Origin: Bacteroidota bacterium
Lineage (GTDB): Bacteria > Bacteroidota > Bacteroidia > Sphingobacteriales > Sphingobacteriaceae
Length of the DNA: 54,720 nt
Assembly (NCBI GenBank): GCA_013289045.1
Contig: JABDAU010000015.1
Span: 1-54,720 of the forward strand
Direction of reading: 5' to 3'
In this document: positions 15,872 to 24,270 of the stretch, in pieces
Layout of the letters: each line of letters begins with the position of its first letter
How positions within the stretch are numbered: position 1 is the stretch's first letter
Program-made: the position numbers and the translations under genes
Notes under the pieces: model-generated
The model's input: only the letters and a program-made list of their open reading frames with translations
Database searches by the model: none
What the model was told of the DNA's origin: nothing

Positions 15872-16963
15872 ATGAATGATGGCAAATTGTTAGAAGAAAT
15901 TGAAAGGTACCTTAACGGTGAGATGAACGCCGAGGAGCGTAAGCAGTTTGAAGCGATGAGCAGCAGCGATGCCGCCATAGGCCAAAAAATTGCCGAGCAA
16001 AAGGAATTTTTAAAGGTATTGAAGCAGTACAGTGAGCGCCTGGCGCTTGAAGAACGCCTGAATGCCATACATGACGAAATAGATGTACACACGCTTGCTG
16101 ATGAATTGATCGTTCATCCGTCAGGAATTGTGCGTTTATGGCGTAACCATCACTCAAAGATCTCGGTTGCGGCGTCTATCGCCATATTTGTGGCTATGTT
16201 TGCCATGTTTATTTCGGGTACTTTCAATAACCACGATGCAAAATATATGCAATTGGCCCGTAAGGTTGGAAGTATTGAAAGTCAAACCAATCAATTAAAA
16301 CAACGGGTGGCCCAAACAACCACAAAACCTGGTTATCACATAGTAGACAAATTCAGGGCAACCGGGTTTGCCATCACCGCCGACGGGCTGATCGCTACGA
16401 ACTACCATGTTGTAGGTGACAATGATTCTGTTTATGTGCAAAACGCAGCCGGTAAATTATTTAAGGCTAAAGTGGTTTTTGTGGCGCCCAAAACTGATAT
16501 CGCTATCCTCAAAATAGCCGATACCGCGTTCAAAGGATTAGCCGCTATACCTTATACATTTAAGCGGTCGGAAAGCGATCTTGCAGAGAACGTTTATACT
16601 TATGGCTATCCGCAGGATTCGCCGGTATATGGCAGGGGGGAGCTAACATCATCCAATGGTCTTAACGGCGATAGTACAAATTATCAAATATCTATACCGC
16701 TTAACCCAGGCAACAGCGGTGGCCCTTTAATGGATGGCCGTGGTAATATAATAGGCATAATCAATGCCAAAGAAACTCAGCTTGAAGGTGTGCATTTTGC
16801 TATTAAGTCAAGCTATTTATTAAGTGCGATAGATTCAGTTAGTAAAGAAGATAATGCTAAAGTACTCCTGAATACCAAAAACAGCATGGTAAATTTAAGC
16901 ACAGTTCAGCAGCTTAAAAAGCTGAAGAATTATGTATTTATGGTGAAAGTATACGACAAATAA
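15872..16963 (+). CDS. Membrane-anchored trypsin-like protease in the anti-sigma position
   Basis: The 363-residue protein has three parts. Residues 1-75 are helical and charged (EEIERYLNGEMNAEERKQFE), resembling the cytosolic part of anti-sigma factors. One membrane helix lies at about 98-117. A periplasmic S1-type protease domain (about 155-325) has the full triad: H179 in NYHVVG, D209 in KTDIAIL and S282 in PGNSGGPL. No PDZ domain follows, unlike DegP/DegS. A strong AAGGAGG (15857-15863) overlaps the sigma stop, so the two genes are one operon. Acting as a sensor or anti-sigma with built-in protease is inference. Confidence 0.88.
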   Translation: MNDGKLLEEIERYLNGEMNAEERKQFEAMSSSDAAIGQKIAEQKEFLKVLKQYSERLALEERLNAIHDEIDVHTLADELIVHPSGIVRLWRNHHSKISVAASIAIFVAMFAMFISGTFNNHDAKYMQLARKVGSIESQTNQLKQRVAQTTTKPGYHIVDKFRATGFAITADGLIATNYHVVGDNDSVYVQNAAGKLFKAKVVFVAPKTDIAILKIADTAFKGLAAIPYTFKRSESDLAENVYTYGYPQDSPVYGRGELTSSNGLNGDSTNYQISIPLNPGNSGGPLMDGRGNIIGIINAKETQLEGVHFAIKSSYLLSAIDSVSKEDNAKVLLNTKNSMVNLSTVQQLKKLKNYVFMVKVYDK

Positions 16964-16987
16964 TCTCCAAAATTCACAATAGTCCGT

Positions 16988-17017
16988 AAAGAGGCTTCCG
17001 CAAGGAGGCCTTTTTGT
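16988..17017. terminator. Terminator between the convergent protease gene and nuoD
   Basis: A 12-base arm pair (16988-16999 with 17004-17015, with one A-A... style break and G-T pairs) closes a GCAA loop and is followed by T residues. It can serve both strands. Confidence 0.8.
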
Positions 17018-18241
17018 TTACCGGTCTACTTCGCCTAATACAAAGTCTATTGAGCCAACTATAGCGATCAGGTCGGCTATCATTACGCCTTTAGCCAGTT
17101 CAGGCAGAACAGACAGGTTGCAAAAGCTTGGTCCGCGAGATTTTACACGGAATGGGATCTCGGTATCGTTCATCCGCTCGTTGCCGGTTTTGGCATCGAT
17201 GGACTTGTTTTGCTGGTGCATAAAGTAAAAGCCCAGCTCACCTTTGGCACTTTCGCAACGCACGTAGTAATCCTGCGGTTTTGGGGTGAGCTTGCGGGGC
17301 AGTTTAGCACGGGGATCAAAGTCCGGCGTGCGTTTTAATTCTTTTTGCAGGCGGTCGAGGCATTGTTCAATAATCCTGAGTGATTGCTCGATCTCATCCA
17401 CACGTACTTTGTATCTGTCCCAGCAATCGCCAACTGCACCCATTAAACCGGTGCCTATGGGGATATCAAACTCGATCTCCGGGTAAACTGAATAATTATC
17501 GATCCTGCGCAGATCCCATTTCACGCCCGAGCCGCGCAGCATAGGGCCGGAACAGCCGTAATTGATGGCGACATCAAGCGGTAATACACCTACATTAGCC
17601 GTGCGGTCTATAAATACTTTATTATCAGTGAGCAGGCCATTAAGCTCATCCATTTTGGGTTTGAAGTAATCCACAAACTCGCGGCAACGCTCCTCAAAGC
17701 CTACCGGCAGGTCATAAAATAAACCCCCAACCCAGATATAATTATACAGCATCCGCGAGCCTGACGCCCACTCCAGAATGCCCATAATATGCTCCCTGTC
17801 GCGGAAGCACCACAGGAACGGCGTAAATGCACCGATATCGATACCATAAGTACCAATAGCAATGAGATGCGATGCAATACGGTTCAGCTCGCAAACCAGT
17901 ACGCGGATGTATTCAATACGTTTAGGGATATCCTTATCTATACCCAGCATGCGCTCAACACCCATCACCCAAGCGTGGCTGTTATTCATGGATGCGAGGT
18001 AATCCATCCTGTCGGTAAACGGGATAGTCTGCTGATAAGTAAGCGACTCGGCATGCTTTTCAAAACAACGGTGCAAATAACCAATATGCGGGATCACTTC
18101 CTTAACGATCTCACCATCGGTAATCAGTTCCAACCGCAAAACCCCGTGCGTAGACGGATGCTGCGGACCCATGTTGAGTACCATGTCCTCAACAGCAGCG
18201 GCGGAGATCTTCTCGTTATATGCGCGTAGAGCTTCAGTCAC
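17018..18241 (-). CDS. nuoD: NADH-quinone oxidoreductase subunit D
   Basis: NuoD is the 49-kDa-type subunit of complex I lining the quinone site. The 407-residue protein has [15 protein letters not shown] near the N-terminus, [15 protein letters not shown], the conserved [10 protein letters not shown] region and the C-terminal DFVLGEVDR. The start is GTG at 18241-18239. In the inferred ancestral order nuoC overlapped this gene by GTGA; a 460-bp element now separates them. A terminator follows, so nuoE-N are not continued here. Length is complete. Confidence 0.96.
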   Translation of the reverse strand: MTEALRAYNEKISAAAVEDMVLNMGPQHPSTHGVLRLELITDGEIVKEVIPHIGYLHRCFEKHAESLTYQQTIPFTDRMDYLASMNNSHAWVMGVERMLGIDKDIPKRIEYIRVLVCELNRIASHLIAIGTYGIDIGAFTPFLWCFRDREHIMGILEWASGSRMLYNYIWVGGLFYDLPVGFEERCREFVDYFKPKMDELNGLLTDNKVFIDRTANVGVLPLDVAINYGCSGPMLRGSGVKWDLRRIDNYSVYPEIEFDIPIGTGLMGAVGDCWDRYKVRVDEIEQSLRIIEQCLDRLQKELKRTPDFDPRAKLPRKLTPKPQDYYVRCESAKGELGFYFMHQQNKSIDAKTGNERMNDTEIPFRVKSRGPSFCNLSVLPELAKGVMIADLIAIVGSIDFVLGEVDR

Positions 18242-18635
18242 TTGATTTCGGATTTCGGATGTTCGATTTCGGATTTTTTAATTGTTGATTTTGCTTGGCA
18301 GTTTTACCTATTGAAGTAAAAATTGCTGTAAGTTCATTTGCTTCAGCTTTTAGCGGAGCTAATAATTGAGGATCAATAAGTTCAGCTTCTTCCATTAGTT
18401 CAAGCCAATAAAGAGATTCATCAGCTTCTTCTTCCACAATAACTATCTTATTAATAAAGTCTGCAGTTGATTTTCCCTGACAAGCCGATCTATAGTTTGC
18501 ACCAACTGACGAAGAGCTTCGGATTAATTGATTTGACAACACATTTAATGCCCGGTTACTTGGTAGATTGTTGACGAATTTTACAATGCTTGCTGCAAAT
18601 AGTAATGTTCGCTTCTTTAATTGCGTTTTATCCAT
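18234..18635 (-). CDS. Four-helix-bundle protein (23S rRNA intervening-sequence family) inside a small element
   Basis: The 133-residue protein has the S23/IVP pattern: [42 protein letters not shown] and [17 protein letters not shown], predicted as a helical bundle. The family was first seen inside rRNA intervening sequences and is now common as stand-alone ORFs in Bacteroidetes; its function is unknown. The last 14 residues ([14 protein letters not shown]) are translated from the element's terminal repeat, and the stop lies 8 bases inside nuoD. Being between nuoC and nuoD, it is transcribed with complex I genes. Confidence 0.85.
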   Translation of the reverse strand: MDKTQLKKRTLLFAASIVKFVNNLPSNRALNVLSNQLIRSSSSVGANYRSACQGKSTADFINKIVIVEEEADESLYWLELMEEAELIDPQLLAPLKAEANELTAIFTSIGKTAKQNQQLKNPKSNIRNPKSSD

Positions 18636-18703
18636 ATATCAAAGATTAAAAATCTTAAATCTATACATCAATAACCTAAATCCGAAATCGAATATCCGAA
18701 ATC
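18244..18703. mobile_element. 460-bp inserted element with inverted ends and ACTT duplication
   Basis: Both ends begin GATTTCGGAT. A 26-base arm (18251-18276) matches the complement of 18678-18703 with one mismatch, and the left arm has one extra GATTTCG unit. ACTT flanks the element on both sides (18240-18243 and 18704-18707). Removing the element and one ACTT restores a 4-base GTGA overlap of nuoC stop and nuoD start. It encodes only the four-helix-bundle ORF, with no transposase. Confidence 0.75.
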
Positions 18704-19199
18704 ACTTTATCTTAATTCCTTTATAATATTCAGCCTCTTCATAATCCTTTCTCAATGGATACCCTTCCCAATCATCCGGTAATAAAAGCCTCCGCAGGTC
18801 AGGATGCCCCTCAAAAAATATCCCCACCATATCATAAGCCTCCCGTTCGTGCCAGTCGGCTGTACGGTAAACAGATGCTACACTTGGAAACGATGGCAGC
18901 TCATTCTCATCCCGGCCATTTTCTTTGCTGATCTTCAGTACCAGTTGTGTTTGATAGGGGATGGACGCCAAATGATAAACCACGCCAAACCTCCCTGCTT
19001 CAACACCATAATCAACGCCGCTCAAACAGGAAAGAAAATCAAAATAGGTAGCAGGGTTATCGCGCAATTCAAGGCAAACATCGGCGATCTTTTCCGGCGC
19101 TATCAGCAATGCAGGCTGCATGCCGCCGGTTTCTTCTCCAACAATCACATCATCACCAAACTTCCCGATCAATAAAGATTTAATCTCTTCAAAACTCAT
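18702..19199 (-). CDS. nuoC: NADH-quinone oxidoreductase subunit C
   Basis: NuoC is the 30-kDa-type hydrophilic subunit of complex I. The 165-residue protein has the family signature DWHEREAYDMVGIFFEGHPDLRR (seen as two parts: WHEREAYDMVGIFF and GHPDLRRLLLPDDW) and GYPLRKDYE near the C-terminus. It ends KGIKIK, with the last two bases of its TGA stop supplied by the inserted element. It overlaps pdxH by four bases (ATGA), so both are translated from one mRNA. nuoA and nuoB are not upstream. Confidence 0.95.
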   Translation of the reverse strand: MSFEEIKSLLIGKFGDDVIVGEETGGMQPALLIAPEKIADVCLELRDNPATYFDFLSCLSGVDYGVEAGRFGVVYHLASIPYQTQLVLKISKENGRDENELPSFPSVASVYRTADWHEREAYDMVGIFFEGHPDLRRLLLPDDWEGYPLRKDYEEAEYYKGIKIK

Positions 19200-19846
19200 G
19201 GCGCAAGGCGTACTTTTTTCCAGTTGGTTTTATCGGTTTTCTTATATAAGATACGGTCGTGCAGGCGGCTGCTGCGGCCCTGCCAAAACTCTATTAGCTG
19301 CGGCCTCAAAACATATCCGCCCCAGAATGACGGCTTTGGTATTTCTTTATCCTCGCCATATTCGGCTTCCAGCTCATTCCATTTTTTTTCTAATATATCG
19401 CGACTGGCAATTTCCTGGCTTTGCGGCGAGGCGACTGCGCCCAATTGACTTTTACGTGGGCGGCTATGAAAATAAGTCTCCGATTGCTCCCTGCTTAATT
19501 TCTCAATAGTGCCTTCTATACGTACCTGGCGTTCCAGCGACCCCCAAAAAAATGTAAGGGCGCCTACAGGGTTTTTGGCTATTTCCTTGCCTTTACGACT
19601 CAAATAATTGGTATAAAAGGCAAAACCATTTTTATCAAAACCTTTCAACAGAACGATCCTGCCCGATGGCCGTCCGTCATGTGTGGCGGTTGAAAGCGTC
19701 ATGGCATTTGGCTCATCCTGCTGCGACTCCAGCGCCTGGTTAAACCATGTTTCAAACTGCTTTATCGGGTCGGCATCAACAGTGGCTTCACTCAAAGTAG
19801 CTGAGCTATAGTCCTGCCGCATATCCTGTAGATCTTTTTGGTTCAT
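19196..19846 (-). CDS. pdxH: Pyridoxamine 5'-phosphate oxidase
   Basis: PdxH is an FMN enzyme that oxidises pyridoxamine or pyridoxine 5'-phosphate to pyridoxal 5'-phosphate. The 216-residue protein has the FMN/PLP-binding segments RIVLLKGFDKNGFAFYTNY, SRKGKEIAKNP, SRKSQLGAVASPQS and the C-terminal QGRSSRLHDR, with the substrate-binding Arg and His. Length is typical. It overlaps nuoC by four bases, an unusual operon partner for complex I genes. The upstream gap to yqgE holds divergent starts. Confidence 0.95.
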   Translation of the reverse strand: MNQKDLQDMRQDYSSATLSEATVDADPIKQFETWFNQALESQQDEPNAMTLSTATHDGRPSGRIVLLKGFDKNGFAFYTNYLSRKGKEIAKNPVGALTFFWGSLERQVRIEGTIEKLSREQSETYFHSRPRKSQLGAVASPQSQEIASRDILEKKWNELEAEYGEDKEIPKPSFWGGYVLRPQLIEFWQGRSSRLHDRILYKKTDKTNWKKVRLAP

Positions 19847-19952
19847 TTTGCAAACTTACTAATTAATTAAACCGTATAGATGTATAGTATGTCTCATTTG
19901 TATCAAAATGAACATATTTTTATACTTGTTGTTATATAATAAAAGTTTAGTT

Positions 19953-20516
19953 ATGCTGAGTTCGATACAAGCCGCCACGGGGCACCTTCTAATTTCTGAA
20001 CCATTTATGATGGATCCGAATTTTAAGCGTTCGGTGATCATCCTTACTGAATATTCCGAGTTGGGTTCTGTTGGCCTGGTACTGAACCACCAAAGCGACT
20101 ATTTATTAGGCGACGTTTTGCCTGATCTGTCATACTCCGAAATGCCGGTTTACATCGGCGGACCGGTGGGTAACGATACCCTTCATTTCATCCATCAATG
20201 CCCTGAAAAGATTCCTCACGGACTTGAAATTGCCGAGGGCGTTTTCTGGGGCGGTGATTTTGAAACGGTAAAAGAACTGCTCAATACCTACCAGTTAACC
20301 CAGGATGAAATAAAGTTTTTCACCGGCTATTCCGGCTGGACGGCCGGCCAACTGGAAATTGAACTGCGGGACAATGCCTGGATCGTAACTGATAAAGTTA
20401 AAACCGACATCTTATTCGGGCACGACGATAATAACCTGTGGCGTGAAGTAGTGATAGGCCTTGGCCAGCGTTACGCGCACATTGCCAATTTCCCGGAAAA
20501 TCCATCGTTGAATTAG
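19953..20516 (+). CDS. YqgE/AlgH family protein
   Basis: The 187-residue cytoplasmic protein has the YqgE pattern: GHLLISEPFMMDPNFKRSVI, GSVGLVLNHQ, YIGGPVGNDTLHFIH and the FFTGYSGWTAGQLE block. The family is widely conserved, structurally known and of unclear function, despite the AlgH name. The start is placed at 19953, where similarity begins; the frame extends to 19908, but those residues are hydrophobic and unlike the family. The stop is followed by a degenerate TTAGAGATTAG repeat. Confidence 0.92.
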   Translation: MLSSIQAATGHLLISEPFMMDPNFKRSVIILTEYSELGSVGLVLNHQSDYLLGDVLPDLSYSEMPVYIGGPVGNDTLHFIHQCPEKIPHGLEIAEGVFWGGDFETVKELLNTYQLTQDEIKFFTGYSGWTAGQLEIELRDNAWIVTDKVKTDILFGHDDNNLWREVVIGLGQRYAHIANFPENPSLN

Positions 20517-20592
20517 TGGTTAGAGATTAGTGTTTTGTGATCAGTGATTCTGAACATACATTTCCCGGAATCAACGCAATCACCATAATCAT

Positions 20593-21090
20593 CTAAATTT
20601 GCGGCCCCATGTCCGCGGCCGATTCCTCAACCTTCTTTCTCAAATCTTCTTTGAATTTAATAAGATTTTGAACCAGCGTTTCATCGCCTGTAGAAAGGAT
20701 CTGCGCGGCTAAGATACCGGCATTTTTTGCAGCATTAAGGGCCACAGTTGCAACCGGGATGCCATTTGGCATTTGCAGGATAGACAGGATAGAATCCCAG
20801 CCATCAATAGAATTACTTGATTTTACAGGTACGCCGATAACCGGCAGATGGGTAAGCGATGCCACCATACCCGGTAAATGTGCTGCACCGCCGGCGCCTG
20901 CTATGATCACTTTGAGTCCGCGATCGGCAGCGGCGCGGGCGTAGCTGAACATACGATCAGGCGTGCGATGTGCCGATACGACGCTGATTTCGTAATCAAC
21001 ACCTAATTCCTTTAAAACATCAGCAGCATCCTGCATTACAGCAAGGTCGCTTTTGCTGCCCATTATTATTGAAACTTTTGGTGAACTCAT
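20593..21090 (-). CDS. purE: N5-carboxyaminoimidazole ribonucleotide mutase
   Basis: PurE (class I) converts N5-CAIR from PurK into CAIR in purine biosynthesis. The 165-residue protein has [33 protein letters not shown], the [14 protein letters not shown] loop and GVPVKSS, with the catalytic His in SAHRT. It lies downstream of purK on the same strand; a 73-base gap holds a dispersed repeat, so the two are probably still co-transcribed. The octamer-forming length is normal. Confidence 0.96.
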   Translation of the reverse strand: MSSPKVSIIMGSKSDLAVMQDAADVLKELGVDYEISVVSAHRTPDRMFSYARAAADRGLKVIIAGAGGAAHLPGMVASLTHLPVIGVPVKSSNSIDGWDSILSILQMPNGIPVATVALNAAKNAGILAAQILSTGDETLVQNLIKFKEDLRKKVEESAADMGPQI

Positions 21091-21102
21091 ATATCAAACT
21101 TT

Positions 21103-21156
21103 GTCATTGCGAGCGGGTTGTGTGGCTGTTATGTGCAGCGAAGCAACCTCGTCATG
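21103..21156 (+). repeat. Dispersed GTCATTGCG...GAAGCAACCTC repeat between purK and purE
   Basis: It starts GTCATTGCGAG and ends GCGAAGCAACCTCGTCAT, sharing both ends with the copy at 484-537. It fills the purK-purE gap and reaches close to the purE start. Confidence 0.65.
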
Positions 21157-21163
21157 TGATGAA

Positions 21164-22303
21164 TCAGCTTATTACTTTTAACGTTTGTTGTACAAAACGA
21201 GCTTTCTCAATAGCCTTTTCCCGGTCATTATCCACAATCGTCACATGCCCCATCTTCCTGAACGGCTTGGTCAGCGCCTTGCCATATAAATGTACGTATA
21301 CGCCCGGGCATTTCAATATTTTTTCAATCCCCTGGTATACTGCCGGGCCTTCGAAGCCGGCTTCGCCAAGCACATTTACCATGATGGCGTTGCTGAGGTA
21401 GGTAGTATCGCCCAATGGTTGGTTAAATATTGCGCGTAAATGTTGTTCGAACTGCGAAACTACATTCCCCTCAATGCTTTGGTGCCCGCTGTTATGCGGA
21501 CGAGGCGCAAGCTCATTTACCAAAATCCGCCCATTCTTATCCAAAAACATTTCTACGGCAAGTAAACCTACTATCTTTAATGTTTCAGCGATCCTTATGG
21601 CGATTGACTCGGCCTCCTGGTGAACTTCAAACGGCAGGGTAGAAGGTGAGATCAAAAATTCCACCAAATTGGCCTGGGGGTTAAATTCCATCTCCACCAG
21701 CGGGAATGCCTTTACTTCGCCATTTTCATTGCGTGCAACTATTACGGCAATTTCCTTCTGGAAATCAACCCAACGCTCAATAAGACTTGGTGCGGTGAAG
21801 GCTTTATCTAAATATGATTCATCTATCACTTTGTAAACGCCTTTGCCGTCGTAACCGTCCTTGCGTAGTTTTTGTATGTATGGGAATGGTATGCGGCTTT
21901 CCTTTAGCTGTTCGGGCGAGGAAATCACCTGGAATTCAGCAGTAGGGATATCGTTCTCTTTGAAGAATTGCTTTTGCAGGCCTTTATCCTGTATCAGGCG
22001 GATGATGCGCGATTGCGGGTAAATCATTACGCCTTCTTTTTCGAGCTGTTCCAGCGCATCAACATTTACCTTTTCTATTTCGATGGTCAGCAGGTCAACT
22101 TTCTTTCCGAAGTTATAAACGGTCTCATAATCGCCTAATGAACCTACGTTAAATTCGTCGCATAATTTGCGGCATGGCGCCTCCCGGTCAGGGTCGAGCA
22201 CCTTTATGGTTACATTGTAGTTAATTGCCTGTTGTATCAGCATGCGGCCAAGTTGCCCGCCGCCTAAAATACCCAGTTTCAGATCGCCGTAAAATGTCTT
22301 CAT
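21164..22303 (-). CDS. purK: 5-(carboxyamino)imidazole ribonucleotide synthase
   Basis: PurK is an ATP-grasp enzyme making N5-CAIR from AIR, bicarbonate and ATP, directly before PurE. The 379-residue protein has the N-terminal LGILGGGQLGRML, the ATP-grasp core (IQKLRKDGYDGKGVYKV, SLIERWVDFQKEIAVIV) and the family signature NELAPRPHNSGHQSIEG. It is first in the purK-purE unit. TAAACTTG about 10 bases before the ATG is a possible -7 box. Confidence 0.96.
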   Translation of the reverse strand: MKTFYGDLKLGILGGGQLGRMLIQQAINYNVTIKVLDPDREAPCRKLCDEFNVGSLGDYETVYNFGKKVDLLTIEIEKVNVDALEQLEKEGVMIYPQSRIIRLIQDKGLQKQFFKENDIPTAEFQVISSPEQLKESRIPFPYIQKLRKDGYDGKGVYKVIDESYLDKAFTAPSLIERWVDFQKEIAVIVARNENGEVKAFPLVEMEFNPQANLVEFLISPSTLPFEVHQEAESIAIRIAETLKIVGLLAVEMFLDKNGRILVNELAPRPHNSGHQSIEGNVVSQFEQHLRAIFNQPLGDTTYLSNAIMVNVLGEAGFEGPAVYQGIEKILKCPGVYVHLYGKALTKPFRKMGHVTIVDNDREKAIEKARFVQQTLKVIS

Positions 22304-22362
22304 TTTGATGGTGCAAGTTTACCTCAAATCTTTCAAAAACCCTAACCGCTTGTTAGCTATGG

Positions 22363-22746
22363 TTATTCCAGCTTTCTTGCTGTGCGGAAGTAAAAAAAGG
22401 TATGCACAATAAGATAAATAAACGTCATCAACATATATACCGCCTTGTCGCCGTTATCCTTCATTATTAAAACTGTTACCAGTAAAAGTACCGGCCCTGC
22501 AAAATAAAGCATCATGGCTACCGCTTTATTTTTGCGGATAGCCGGATTGGCCAGGAACAGCACCGGTACGGACATCAACACCAATACGCCGTTCAAAAAA
22601 AGCGCGCCCACAACAATCAGCGGCAAAACATGGCTATAATCAGAGTCCTGTTTATGTGAAATAGCATACCATATGCAGGTTGCTGCAATACCTATAATTA
22701 CAGATAAAATAAATGTGCGAAAGAGTATTTTGGGTAAGCCAAGCAT
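22363..22746 (-). CDS. Hypothetical membrane protein
   Basis: The 127-residue protein has four predicted membrane helices (about residues 10-28, 38-63, 74-95 and 103-120) and short loops. No motif suggests a substrate and no family is recognised. A promoter of high quality precedes it: TTTG, 19 bases, TAGCTTTG, then four bases and the ATG, which points to a leaderless mRNA. It sits just downstream of another small membrane protein gene on the same strand. Confidence 0.75.
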   Translation of the reverse strand: MLGLPKILFRTFILSVIIGIAATCIWYAISHKQDSDYSHVLPLIVVGALFLNGVLVLMSVPVLFLANPAIRKNKAVAMMLYFAGPVLLLVTVLIMKDNGDKAVYMLMTFIYLIVHTFFYFRTARKLE

Positions 22747-22750
22747 GCTG

Positions 22751-22781
22751 CAAAGCTACAGGTAAATATTATTGCTTCAAA
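22751..22781 (-). promoter_or_regulatory. Canonical Bacteroidetes promoter, leaderless
   Basis: On the minus strand, TTTG (22781-22778), a 19-base spacer and TAGCTTTG (22758-22751), then four bases to the ATG at 22746. It is the best match to the TTTG/TAnnTTTG consensus in the window. Confidence 0.75.
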
Positions 22782-22797
22782 ACGGGTAACCGTGACT

Positions 22798-23301
22798 TTA
22801 CAGATATAACAGGCGACCTTTTATCTTATAATAATAGGCATGCGCCATTAAAGCTATTGTAAGCCCGATGGTAAATATTAATATAACACAGCCTGTTATG
22901 GCGCCGGCAAGGTGGAAAGGATGTTTCTCAACTTTGCTCAATGGCTGTACCACAAATTCCATTATGGCCCAGGTTGCTGCACCGTAAAATATAGCAATGA
23001 CAATCTTATACCGAAGAATAGAATTAAAAAGAGGATAACTTAAAAACCATGCAATAGTGAAGCACAGCGCTATAAAATAATGCAGCAATACCCCCCAAAC
23101 GATCATGATGCTACCGCCTGTTATGGCTGCTTCACCGAATATTCCGCTGGCTACCCCGCGGAATAATTCCAGCGAAACAGTATGCGTATAATAGGCTACC
23201 CAAAGCATGGCGGCGATGCCATCAAAGGTTCCGGCCATCAGCCAGGTAAGCAAAATGGCAGCAATGATGCTAGGCCTTTTAGTGTAAACCAGTGTCGACA
23301 T
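22798..23301 (-). CDS. Hypothetical four-helix membrane protein
   Basis: The 167-residue protein has four predicted membrane helices (about 12-35, 60-82, 93-113 and 130-152). It contains LLTWLMAGTFDGIAAMLWV and WAIMEFVVQPLS, a pattern I associate loosely with Bacteroidetes inner-membrane proteins of unknown role. No catalytic residues stand out. The next gene downstream has its own promoter, so the two may be separate units. Confidence 0.78.
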   Translation of the reverse strand: MSTLVYTKRPSIIAAILLTWLMAGTFDGIAAMLWVAYYTHTVSLELFRGVASGIFGEAAITGGSIMIVWGVLLHYFIALCFTIAWFLSYPLFNSILRYKIVIAIFYGAATWAIMEFVVQPLSKVEKHPFHLAGAITGCVILIFTIGLTIALMAHAYYYKIKGRLLYL

Positions 23302-23338
23302 GGCAAATATTTGGTTTACACTAATGTAGGAAAAATAT

Positions 23339-24094
23339 TTAACCTTTTACAGTTTCTTGCCATGCATGCGCCATTAATGCTGCGCCGGCTACTGAAGGGT
23401 GTACACCATCTATCGACCAATAGTCTGCTGCTGCATGATTCATCGCCTCGTCCATAACGGCCTGGTAGGGGATAAATGCAGCGCCAAAGTCATCAGCTGC
23501 CTTGCGCGCGGCTTCGCGATAGGCGTCAAATGCCGGGTACCAGCTATCGTCAACAGCCTTCACTCCTTTAATTGCAAAAGGTTCGCCGATAATAAGCTTC
23601 ACGTTAGGAAGTGCCTGTTTGGTACGGTCAAGCAGTTTGTGGTAATCGGTGCGGTAAGTTTCGATAGTGCCTTTATAGCCAGAAGTAACGGTGTGCCAGT
23701 AATCATTTACGCCAACCATTATGCTCAGCACGTTGGGTTTCATGGTAAGCGCATCGGTATCCCAGCGGTCAGCCAATTGAAATACCTTATTGCCACTAAT
23801 GCCTTTGTTACTGATGAGCAATTGTTTATCAGCATATTCCCTCAACAGGCCTGATGCGGTAAGCAGTACATATCCCGAACCCAGCGCGCCGAAATCATTA
23901 GGCGCGCTTTTGTTCTTATCCCGGCCCCATTCGGTAATGGAATCGCCCTGAAAGAGGACGATATCATTTTGCTGTAAGGTCACTTTCTTATAAGGTGCAG
24001 ACTTTGCAAAAGCGGCAGAAACGATGGAAGGCATGCTTAAAGATGCCATAGTGCCGATGGCGGCGTTTTTTATAAAATTACGGCGGTTGCTCAT
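23339..24094 (-). CDS. SGNH/GDSL-family hydrolase with Tat signal
   Basis: The 251-residue protein starts MSNRRNFIKNAAIGTMAS, a Tat-like signal, and is probably exported. The SGNH blocks are present: GDSITEWG (Ser52), the Gly block near residue 95 (NKGISGNK), GVNDYW (Asn) and DGVHPS (Asp and His of the catalytic dyad). Such enzymes are esterases or carbohydrate deacetylases; the substrate is not determined. The frame extends to 24121, but that part is made by a repeat word (GTCTATGG), so the start is set at 24094. Confidence 0.9.
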   Translation of the reverse strand: MSNRRNFIKNAAIGTMASLSMPSIVSAAFAKSAPYKKVTLQQNDIVLFQGDSITEWGRDKNKSAPNDFGALGSGYVLLTASGLLREYADKQLLISNKGISGNKVFQLADRWDTDALTMKPNVLSIMVGVNDYWHTVTSGYKGTIETYRTDYHKLLDRTKQALPNVKLIIGEPFAIKGVKAVDDSWYPAFDAYREAARKAADDFGAAFIPYQAVMDEAMNHAAADYWSIDGVHPSVAGAALMAHAWQETVKG

Positions 24095-24103
24095 AGTGGT
24101 AGT

Positions 24104-24252
24104 CGATTGTCCATAGACCATGGTCCATGGTGTAATTGGTAAGCTAAGATAATTATTCTGTTGAGATGGAGATAATATTGTTGGTTTATTGGAATAAAAT
24201 GTAAAGAATGTATCATTGGCTATGGTCTATCGTCTATGGACTATGGTCTAAA
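24104..24252. repeat. Word-repeat hairpin (word GTCCATAGACCATGG)
   Basis: The left arm (about 24104-24130) and right arm (about 24218-24250) repeat GTCCATAG, ACCATGG and GGTCTATGG in opposite orientation. The roughly 85 bases between them contain no ORF. The arms lie between the divergent SGNH hydrolase and pyrD, and the right arm reaches close to the pyrD promoter box. Confidence 0.75.
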
Positions 24253-24258
24253 AAATCC

Positions 24259-24266
24259 TACCTTCG
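24259..24266 (+). promoter_or_regulatory. Predicted pyrD -7 box, leaderless arrangement
   Basis: TACCTTCG (one base off TAnnTTTG) ends four bases before the ATG at 24271. The spacing and CAGC linker equal those of the promoter at 22751-22758. Confidence 0.45.
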
Positions 24267-24270
24267 CAGC

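Noticed and set aside
22357..22800. GGTTAC near 22787-22792 as a fifth ECF site
   Set aside because: The -10 at the 16-base spacing is ATATTT, not YATTAA; a TTTG/TAGCTTTG promoter explains the gene better.
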